Source of the DNA: an uncultured Campylobacter sp.
GTDB taxonomy: Bacteria; Campylobacterota; Campylobacteria; Campylobacterales; Campylobacteraceae
NCBI RefSeq assembly: GCF_938030785.1
Contig: NZ_CALHIK010000134.1
Span: 1-55,974 of the forward strand
Direction: 5' to 3'
Length of the DNA: 55,974 bases
In this document: positions 49,535 to 55,974 of the stretch, one piece after another
Layout: each line of letters begins with the position of its first letter
How positions within the stretch are numbered: the stretch's first letter is position 1
The notes under the pieces: generated by a model
What the model saw: only the letters and a program-made list of their open reading frames with translations
The model's database searches: none
What the model was told of the DNA's origin: nothing
Made by a program: the position numbers and the translations under genes

Positions 49535-50914
49535 TTACTTACCCTTTTGGATTAATTTTTTAGACGATTCCAAAACGTCCGAGATATTATCTTTGATCCA
49601 CTTTGAATCCATCCACTCCTCCGGTCTTACGTCCACCCCCTGCACAACTATGCCGAAGTGAAGGTGATCTCCGAATGCAAAGCCGCTCGAACCCGTCTGC
49701 GCTAGCGTATCGCCCGGTTTTACGTCGCTACCCACGCTCAGTTGTGTCGCCGAGCAGTGTCCGTAGATGCCGTATAATCCGAAGCCGTAGTAAATCCCTA
49801 AATTTAATCCGAAAATTCCGTTTTCTTGCGCGAAAACCACCTTGCCGTAGTTGCTCTCTTTGATGTCGGCGTTTGCGACGCTAGCAAGATCGAGCCCCAT
49901 ATGCCACGACTCGCTCACCTGCCGCTCATCCATAAAAAATATCCTATGATCGGCGAAGCTCGCCACCGCCGCGCCCTTTGCGAGCGGATAGAACGGCTTT
50001 GGCTCGAAACTCTCTATTTTATCCTCATGCACCGCGCTAGTAGCGGCGTGCAGATCGTCGCTGTTTTTGTTGCGAAGCGTCTCGTTTACGAATTTAAATT
50101 TTTCCAGATCGCTCATTGAGTTAAAATTCTGCGCGTACTGGCTAGCCAGATCGCTTACCTTGCCGCTGATGAAATTTGCGCTCAGTTTGATATTTGAGAG
50201 CTTGTATTTTCTGTCCTGATAAAAGTATTTAATTTGCGAGGTGCTGACGTTGCCCGCAAGATCGGTGGCGACTACTTCGGCGCGGAATTCATCTAAATTT
50301 GCGGGCCACGCCACGAGCGAAGCGTAGTAGCCGTCCTTGACAAACGGCGTTGCTTTGAAATCTTTCCCGTAATTCGTATGGATGTAAACCTGATCCAGCC
50401 TCTCGTCCGACGCGCCGAAAACCACTACGGCGCTGCCGCCTTTGGTGATTTTGTAAGATTGCGCAATGACGTTGATGACGGGCTTTTTGTTGTCGATTAT
50501 TATATTTGCGGTTTTTTCAGCCTTATTGCCTTGGGCGAAATTCCAAACGCTGACGTCGGTTGCGATAACTTCGAGCTTATAATTTTTATCGCTATTAAAG
50601 ATCAAATTTTTAGGGAATTCCACCGGAATTTCGACTGCCGTTTGCGGGACGTTTAGCTCCTCGTTTACTAACGGAATGACGCTCGAGCCGTCGTTTAAAT
50701 TTACGCGGATCAGTTTAAGTCCCGTGTCGTCTGAAATTTTAATCTTTAAAGGCGAGGTCAAATTCCAATAAATTTCACTTGCAAGCGCGATCTGCGGAGG
50801 ATTTTTTTCAAATTTAGGCGAGGTGAAAATTCTAAAAATTCCATAGATGACGGCGCACAATATAATAAGAAGTATTAAAATTTTAAATTTGGTTTTACTG
50901 CCGTTTCTGCGCAT
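49535..50914 (-). CDS. M23-family (LytM-type) peptidoglycan metallopeptidase
   Basis: 459 residues. Membrane anchor at about 9-27, a long beta-rich periplasmic stalk with Ig-like segments (about 35-250), and a C-terminal M23 domain with S-W-H-M-G-L-D-L-A (H...D ligands) and G-D-H-L-H-F-G (H-x-H). All zinc ligands look present, so it is probably active on cross-linked peptidoglycan, with a role in cell shape or division. AAAGGCAA precedes the ATG. The position between lpxC and bamA/tyrA matches Cj0131 in C. jejuni, as I recall. Confidence 0.93.
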   Translation of the reverse strand: MRRNGSKTKFKILILLIILCAVIYGIFRIFTSPKFEKNPPQIALASEIYWNLTSPLKIKISDDTGLKLIRVNLNDGSSVIPLVNEELNVPQTAVEIPVEFPKNLIFNSDKNYKLEVIATDVSVWNFAQGNKAEKTANIIIDNKKPVINVIAQSYKITKGGSAVVVFGASDERLDQVYIHTNYGKDFKATPFVKDGYYASLVAWPANLDEFRAEVVATDLAGNVSTSQIKYFYQDRKYKLSNIKLSANFISGKVSDLASQYAQNFNSMSDLEKFKFVNETLRNKNSDDLHAATSAVHEDKIESFEPKPFYPLAKGAAVASFADHRIFFMDERQVSESWHMGLDLASVANADIKESNYGKVVFAQENGIFGLNLGIYYGFGLYGIYGHCSATQLSVGSDVKPGDTLAQTGSSGFAFGDHLHFGIVVQGVDVRPEEWMDSKWIKDNISDVLESSKKLIQKGK

Positions 50915-51160
50915 GAGTTTGCCTTTGTGTGTGATTTTAGCCGCGATTTTACAGGCTTAACGTAAATTATCGGTAAAGTTTAGCGAAATTTAGGGGAAAC
51001 GGGCGCGATTTTATGGGCGCAAATTTATCCGCGCCGAAAACCCAAAGCCGCATTAAAACCGGCAAATTTTTAAAATTTAAAATTTAAAGCGCGCTAAATT
51101 TAACTCTGCTTGCAAGCCCAAAAAAGATGAAATTTTAAAATTTAAAGCAAGTCTAAATTT

Positions 51161-51186
51161 AAAAAGGAGCCGCTCTTGCGACCCCT
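51161..51186 (-). terminator. Rho-independent terminator after bamA
   Basis: Minus-strand 9-bp stem AGGGGTCGC / GCGGCTCCT (two G-T wobbles) with a four-base loop and a five-T tail, ten bases after the bamA stop. Confidence 0.7.
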
Positions 51187-51195
51187 AAATTTAGA

Positions 51196-53448
51196 CTAAT
51201 TAAAGCGCGAACCTATGCTAAACTCAAAGCTATTGGTGTCGTCGTGCGGCTTTTTATTCAGAGGTTTGACGAAATACAGCTGCAAAGGCCCCATCGGCGT
51301 CATCCACTCGATACCAGCACCCGCGCTATAGCGCTCCTCCTCGTTCCAGCTATTATCGCCGATCATTCCGTAATCAAAAAAGGTTACGAGGCGCATCTTT
51401 AGCCTATCGATAACCGGGAAGCTTAGCTCAAAGGAGTTATTAAAACTCTGCATACCGCCCGTCTCGATATAGCGACAATTATTCGCGGCTAGACAAATTT
51501 GCTTTTTCGGAATGCTCCTGCTGTCGTAGCCTCTGACGTTTTTCATACCGCCTAGGAAAAGCTTTTCGTTAATCGGGATTTTTTTGCCCGTCTCCCAGAT
51601 GTAGCCCGCTGCGGCCTTGTATCTGAAAATAATATCGTAGTCGATGTAGTCGCGTAAGCCAAAGTAGTAATTAAACGATCCTCGCGCTTTGGTGTATTCG
51701 ATATCGCCGCCAAGACCTGCGTATTCGAGGCTCGTGCTTGCAATAACGCCACTGCGAGGCAGATAATAATCGTCGGTGTTGTTAAACGTGATCGCAGGGA
51801 TAATCGAGCTTTTTAAATTTTTACCGTCTTGATAGCCTGCCGCGGCGTAGTATTGATTTAAGCCCTTTATTTCGCTCTTTTCAAAATAATAAGTTAGGCT
51901 GGCATCGGTATAGCGTCCCAGCTTGCGGCCGCCGGTGATCGAAAATCCGTAGGATTTCTCGTCGTAATCGTTCCAATCGTAGTCGTTGGCGAAGATCGCG
52001 CCGCCGAGGCTGTATTCGGAGTCAAATACGCGCGGATTGGTTAGGCTTATGCGTCCGCTTAGGGCATCGTCGCTCTTTTCGACCGAGAATGCGCCGTGCA
52101 GGCCGGTGCCGAATACGTTTCTATCGCTGATACCGCCGCTTAGTAGCAATCCGTCATCGCTTCCGTAGCCGATACCGCCGGTAATCGAGCCCGTAGGAGC
52201 TTCTTTTACGACGACCTCAAGATCAATCTTATCGTTTGAAACGCGATTTTCCTTGATCTCGACCTCATCGAAATATCCCGTACGCTTTAGCGAGCTAAGA
52301 GAGTCGTTATAATCCGTTTTACTGTATAAATTCCCCTCGGTCAGATACATCTCGCGGCGAATGACCTTATCTTCGGTTTTGTCGTTACCAGAGATCGTTA
52401 CGTTTCTGATATAGACCTTATCCTCCGGGATAACCTCATAGGTGATATCGACCGTTCTTTCCTCTTTGTTTTGCTTGGTTTTAGGCACTACGCGCACGTA
52501 GGCATAACCCTGATCGGCTACTAGAGTTTCCAGCTTTTCCATATCGCGGCGTAACCAAGCGGAGTTCATAGTATCACCCTTTTCAAGCTTAAAATCATCT
52601 ATGACTTCGGCCTTATCTAAAACGATATAATTAGGGCACTCGATATCTACCGAGCTTACTTTATATCGCTCGCCCTCGCTGATATAGTAGGTAAGATCGG
52701 CGGTGTAGTTATTCATATCCGCATTAAGCAGCGGCTCGGATACTTGGGCGTCCAAATAGCCCTTTTTATAATATTCCTCTTGAATTCTATTGGCGTCGTT
52801 AGGAAGCTCGGCGGTTTTTACCTTGCCGTCGTTAAAGCCCCACATCCAGCCTAAAATTTCACGCTCTTTATTGGCGACGGATGGCTCTATATCGCCATAG
52901 TCGAGCTTGTCCGCACCTACCAAATTTACCTTGTCGATTATGATATTTTCGCCGCGATTTACCTCGATCGTCAGCAAGATGACCGATTTATCGTCGTTTA
53001 TCGGCTTTGGATAAAATTCCACCACGGTGTCGAAAAAGCCCTTAACCTCGTAGTACTGTTTGATGCGCGTCTCCGCCTTCTTAACCGCCACCTCGTCGTA
53101 AACCTGCCCCGGACGCAGACCGATGAGCTCATTGATCTTGTCGCGGTCGTTGGTGACTACGTTTTTGATCTCGACCTTAGCGATAGTCGGCTTCTCGGTT
53201 ACGTTGATCGTTACGTCTCCGCCCTGCTCACTGATATAAACGTCGCTAAAATAGCCCTGCGCGAATAAATTTGAAATCGCGGCGTTGGTATTTTCGCCGG
53301 TGATTTGATCGCCTACTTTAAGCCCCGAAATTTGCTGTGCGACCTGCGGAGAGAGGTGTCTAAGTCCTTCAAATTTAATGGATTTGATCTGCGTGGCGCA
53401 TGCTACGGAGAGCCCGCCTACTAAGAGTAAAAAAACGCTTTTTTTCAT
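51196..53448 (-). CDS. bamA: Outer membrane protein assembly factor BamA
   Basis: 750 residues: signal peptide (about 1-18), five POTRA domains (about 20-340) and a C-terminal 16-strand barrel containing the V-R-G-Y loop motif (N-V-R-G-Y-D-S-R) and a terminal F-E-F-S-I-G-S-R-F-N. It inserts beta-barrel proteins into the outer membrane. AGG lies before the ATG. It is divergent from tyrA over an 81-base gap. Confidence 0.97.
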   Translation of the reverse strand: MKKSVFLLLVGGLSVACATQIKSIKFEGLRHLSPQVAQQISGLKVGDQITGENTNAAISNLFAQGYFSDVYISEQGGDVTINVTEKPTIAKVEIKNVVTNDRDKINELIGLRPGQVYDEVAVKKAETRIKQYYEVKGFFDTVVEFYPKPINDDKSVILLTIEVNRGENIIIDKVNLVGADKLDYGDIEPSVANKEREILGWMWGFNDGKVKTAELPNDANRIQEEYYKKGYLDAQVSEPLLNADMNNYTADLTYYISEGERYKVSSVDIECPNYIVLDKAEVIDDFKLEKGDTMNSAWLRRDMEKLETLVADQGYAYVRVVPKTKQNKEERTVDITYEVIPEDKVYIRNVTISGNDKTEDKVIRREMYLTEGNLYSKTDYNDSLSSLKRTGYFDEVEIKENRVSNDKIDLEVVVKEAPTGSITGGIGYGSDDGLLLSGGISDRNVFGTGLHGAFSVEKSDDALSGRISLTNPRVFDSEYSLGGAIFANDYDWNDYDEKSYGFSITGGRKLGRYTDASLTYYFEKSEIKGLNQYYAAAGYQDGKNLKSSIIPAITFNNTDDYYLPRSGVIASTSLEYAGLGGDIEYTKARGSFNYYFGLRDYIDYDIIFRYKAAAGYIWETGKKIPINEKLFLGGMKNVRGYDSRSIPKKQICLAANNCRYIETGGMQSFNNSFELSFPVIDRLKMRLVTFFDYGMIGDNSWNEEERYSAGAGIEWMTPMGPLQLYFVKPLNKKPHDDTNSFEFSIGSRFN

Positions 53449-53480
53449 AAAATTTTACCTAAAACTGAAAATAATTTGCG

Positions 53481-53486
53481 TATAAT
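53481..53486 (+). promoter_or_regulatory. -10 box for tyrA
   Basis: TATAAT within TTGCGTATAATACC, 44 bases upstream of the ATG chosen for tyrA. Confidence 0.6.
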
Positions 53487-53529
53487 ACCACATTAAAATT
53501 AAAACTTGCATATATCAAAAGGGAATTTT

Positions 53530-54360
53530 ATGAAGATAGGAATCATCGGTCTAGGTCTCATAGGCGGCTCACTCGGGCTGTGTCTAAAGAGCACCAAAAT
53601 CATCAGCGCCGTCTACGGCTGCGACATCAGCCGCGAAAATGAAAAAGAAGCTCTGCGACTCGGGCTCGTACATGAAATTTTAAGCCTAAAGCAGATGAAG
53701 CAAATCTGCGACGCGATATTTCTCGCGATCCCCGTAGAGGCGATCTTGCAGACGCTTCAAGATCTAAGCGACTGCAGAAGCGAGACGACGATCATCGATC
53801 TGGGAAGCACTAAATTTAAAATTTTACAAAACTGCCCGCCGCAGATTAGACGAAATTTCATCGCGGCTCACCCGATGGCGGGAACCGAAGATTCCGGTCC
53901 GCAAGCGGCATTTAAAGAGCTTTTAAACGGCGCGGTAGTCGTCATCTGCGACGATCACGGCGCGGACGAAACACACGTCAAGCGCGCGGTCGAAATTTTT
54001 TCGTTTGCGGGGATGAAGATCGTATTTATGGACGCAAAAAGCCACGATCACCACGTGGCGCTCATCTCGCATCTGCCCCACGCGATCAGCTACTCGCTCG
54101 TAAACAGCGTTTTAAAAGAGGAAAATCGCCGCAACATCATAAATTTAGCCGGCGGCAGCTTCTCGGGCATGAGCCGTATCGCCAAGAGCTCGCCGCAGAT
54201 GTGGGTCGATATTTTTAAGCAAAACCGCACGAACCTACTGGGCGCGATCGATGCTTTTAAAAACGAACTGGATCTTTGCGTGGGGATGATTCGTGACGAG
54301 CGCTGGGATGAGCTTGAGGCGTGGATGTATGAAGCGCGTAAGCTAAGGGATATTATTTAA
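53530..54360 (+). CDS. tyrA: Prephenate dehydrogenase
   Basis: 276 residues. It oxidatively decarboxylates prephenate towards tyrosine. The NAD-binding start is G-I-I-G-L-G-L-I-G-G-S-L-G, then A-H-P-M-A-G-T-E (substrate site) and H-D-H-H-V-A-L-I-S-H-L-P-H. I start at the ATG with AAAGGGA upstream; an in-frame TTG eight codons earlier would place that site inside the gene. Confidence 0.95.
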   Translation: MKIGIIGLGLIGGSLGLCLKSTKIISAVYGCDISRENEKEALRLGLVHEILSLKQMKQICDAIFLAIPVEAILQTLQDLSDCRSETTIIDLGSTKFKILQNCPPQIRRNFIAAHPMAGTEDSGPQAAFKELLNGAVVVICDDHGADETHVKRAVEIFSFAGMKIVFMDAKSHDHHVALISHLPHAISYSLVNSVLKEENRRNIINLAGGSFSGMSRIAKSSPQMWVDIFKQNRTNLLGAIDAFKNELDLCVGMIRDERWDELEAWMYEARKLRDII

Positions 54361-54480
54361 AATTTCACGCGATCTGGCTGCGCGACGGACGCTTTAAGAA
54401 CGCACCTTTAAATCCTAAAATTTCGTCTTCAGACAGCCCGCTTAAATTTAAATTTTAATCCGCGCTATCCCGATACAAAC

Positions 54481-55212
54481 TCAAAAATCTATGCACTCCT
54501 GCGTGAAAATTCTCTTTGAGGGAAACTCCAGCGCGCAAAGCCTCGCCTTCTCGCCCCAGTGCTTTTTATAAACGCAGCCCAGATCGATATTTGCGCTAAA
54601 TTCCGTAATGACGGGCTTTTTTACCGGCGTGTGCCCGTAGACATTAAAAATTCCATCATTCGCGCTATCATCTCCGCGCCCGCTTAGCACATGAGCGGCG
54701 AAGCTTTTCGCACGCTCTGCATCGTGTCTAATCCCCCACGCGCGACCCACTGCGGAGTGCGATACGACGAGAGCGCGACCGCTTTCATCACGCAAATCAT
54801 ACTCTAGGTAAATCGGCAGCCGCGAGACAAACCGCAGATGCTCCTTGCATTGCTTCACGCCTCCGTGACGATAATACGACGCTAGCGTCGCTTCACCACC
54901 ATTATTAAACAGCCAGCTTTCATCCAGGCTAAAAAATGCGTAGAGGTCATTTAAGCTCGTAAATTTGCCCGTTTTTGCGCATCGCAGGGCGGTTTTTGCA
55001 TTACGCACGAAGCTTCTTTCGTGATTACCCATCACTGCGTCATATCTTCCTGCGCGCACAAATTCAACCACATCCGCGCTCGCAGGGCCTCGGTCGATCA
55101 GATCGCCAACGAAGCAAATTTTACTATCAAATTTATGCGGCAGCTGCTCTATTAACGCCAAAAGCGATCTGTAGCAGCCGTGCACGTCGCCGATGATGTA
55201 GATATTTTGCAT
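54481..55212 (-). CDS. Metallophosphoesterase (ApaH / serine-threonine phosphatase type)
   Basis: 243 residues, calcineurin-like fold. All signature blocks are present: G-D-V-H-G, G-D-L-I-D-R-G, G-N-H-E and the later S-H-S-A and G-H-T-P histidines. Relatives cleave diadenosine tetraphosphate or dephosphorylate proteins; length and motifs do not separate these. AAGGAG precedes the ATG. The 120 bases between tyrA and this gene hold nothing identifiable. Confidence 0.92.
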   Translation of the reverse strand: MQNIYIIGDVHGCYRSLLALIEQLPHKFDSKICFVGDLIDRGPASADVVEFVRAGRYDAVMGNHERSFVRNAKTALRCAKTGKFTSLNDLYAFFSLDESWLFNNGGEATLASYYRHGGVKQCKEHLRFVSRLPIYLEYDLRDESGRALVVSHSAVGRAWGIRHDAERAKSFAAHVLSGRGDDSANDGIFNVYGHTPVKKPVITEFSANIDLGCVYKKHWGEKARLCALEFPSKRIFTQECIDF

Positions 55213-55311
55213 AATTTCTCCTTAAATTTTAACGCCCTCGCCTTTTAACGCGCGGGCTGTGATTGTAAGCGGTAGATAAAAGCTCTGCGCTAAATTTTAA
55301 AATTTCGCGCG

Positions 55312-55734
55312 CTAGGACTTGGGCGGATAAATCTGCTTTAAGACCCTATTTACGACTAGCAGAGCAAGGATATAAGCTGCGAAAATACTGATTACCAAAT
55401 CGCCTCCGCACCACCCTAATACCGTGGCAATCGCTATCCCGACAAGGGGCGATACAATTAAAACCGCTACGGTAGGCAAAAATAGATTGACGAAAAAATC
55501 CGCAAGCTTACCAAAATCCTTTAACTTTGCGGCAAGTATCGCACATGTCCAGCAGAAAAATATCCAAAAAAATAGGAAATATGCGAATTTTTTCTGTAGC
55601 CATTCTATAGGATCGTCAAACTGGGCGCTAGATGTGTAAAAAAACGGTTCTATCATAAAACCAGCCAAACTCGAAACGCACATAAAGCAAAAACTCATCG
55701 AAAATGCGCAGGCTATAATTTTTAAAATAATCAT
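55312..55734 (-). CDS. Hypothetical four-helix membrane protein
   Basis: 140 residues with four hydrophobic helices (about 3-28, 45-68, 82-106 and 108-128). No recognised family. AGGAG stands five bases before the ATG at 55734; a TTG one codon earlier is too close to that site. It starts 22 bases after the dus stop, so it probably follows dus in one transcript. Confidence 0.6.
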   Translation of the reverse strand: MIILKIIACAFSMSFCFMCVSSLAGFMIEPFFYTSSAQFDDPIEWLQKKFAYFLFFWIFFCWTCAILAAKLKDFGKLADFFVNLFLPTVAVLIVSPLVGIAIATVLGWCGGDLVISIFAAYILALLVVNRVLKQIYPPKS

Positions 55735-55756
55735 CAAAGCTCCTAAAATTCTAACT

Positions 55757-55974
55757 TTAGGCGAAAAATTCCTCGATCAGCCGCGCCATCTCGCTCTCGG
55801 CGGCGACGTGGTTGATCTGCTCGCGAAAGCTTGCGGCGTTTTCGCGCCCCTTGGAGTATTCGTGCAGATGCTTGCGAAATATCGCCACGCCGTGGCTACC
55901 GTAATGACTTAGCATTTGAGAGAAATGATAGAGCACGACCTCCCTTTTTAGCGCGTCGCTTGCGCGTTCGCCCG
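55757..55974 (-). CDS. tRNA-dihydrouridine synthase, C-terminal part (gene runs off the window)
   Basis: 72 codons ending in TAA at 55757-55759. The translation has Y-H-F-S-Q-M-L-S-H-Y-G, then F-R-K-H-L-H-E-Y-S-K-G and F-R-E-Q-I-N-H, the C-terminal tRNA-binding helices of Dus proteins (DusB type). The FMN domain lies outside the window. Confidence 0.8.
   Translation of the reverse strand, partial: GERASDALKREVVLYHFSQMLSHYGSHGVAIFRKHLHEYSKGRENAASFREQINHVAAESEMARLIEEFFA

Noticed and set aside
1..55974. Search for tRNA, rRNA, insertion sequences and prophage genes
   Set aside because: No T-loop/acceptor-stem patterns, rRNA segments, transposases, integrases or phage structural genes were seen in any gap or frame.

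Overview
The window looks like a chromosomal segment of a Campylobacter species of moderate GC content, probably close to C. gracilis. This rests on recalled gene order and on coding style, not on a database search. Two blocks match the order I know from C. jejuni: bamA / tyrA / M23 peptidase / lpxC / tsaB / thrB / ylxR / infB / rbfA / rimP on the right, and ileS / tiny membrane protein / gatA / guaB / xseB-like / carbon-nitrogen hydrolase in the middle. The A+T words AAATTT and AAATTTTA are extremely frequent in coding and non-coding DNA.

Region by region. 1-10.3 kb is accessory: a PepSY membrane protein, a large LVIVD/beta-propeller protein, a PH-like membrane protein beside a decayed paralogue, a DMT exporter, a von Willebrand A gene broken by a stop codon, a D-threonine aldolase/D-serine dehydratase-like PLP enzyme, and a pyrimidine-dimer glycosylase flanked by a 90-bp direct repeat and gene debris. 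10.3-18.8 kb holds a Sel1-repeat protein, an unusual double DnaJ-zinc-finger membrane protein, fhs, exonuclease III, diacylglycerol kinase and a TorA-type molybdoenzyme. 19.7-24.8 kb holds pyrC-pyrB, then an odd lipoprotein gene behind a CinA-family gene. 24.8-33.6 kb is one tightly packed plus-strand operon of eight genes: ileS, a 36-aa membrane protein, gatA, guaB, metX, xseB, a carbon-nitrogen hydrolase and a ThiF-like protein. 33.8-38.3 kb holds an ankyrin protein, a likely redox/electrophile-stress operon (cupin, a YwnB-like oxidoreductase split by a frameshift, a YwnA-like Rrf2 regulator) with two palindromic operators, and a CDF metal exporter. 38.9-40.7 kb has three AT-rich small membrane protein genes, two of them paralogues, each with its own TATAAT box. 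From 40.7 kb to the end lie ribD, the translation-factor block, cell-envelope genes (lpxC, M23 endopeptidase, bamA), tyrA, a phosphoesterase and the end of a dus gene.

Housekeeping operons are compact, with ATGA or GTGA overlaps. Many gaps between transcription units, including one inside the infB-rbfA-rimP block, are instead filled with locally repeated units of about 20-65 bp built around AAATTT cores. The same words enter reading frames, giving a 9-residue tandem repeat in a lipoprotein and a low-complexity insert of about 100 residues in the carbon-nitrogen hydrolase. These repeats, the split YwnB gene with its operators, and the double zinc-finger protein are the parts most worth a second look. 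I saw no tRNA, rRNA, CRISPR array, insertion sequence or prophage.
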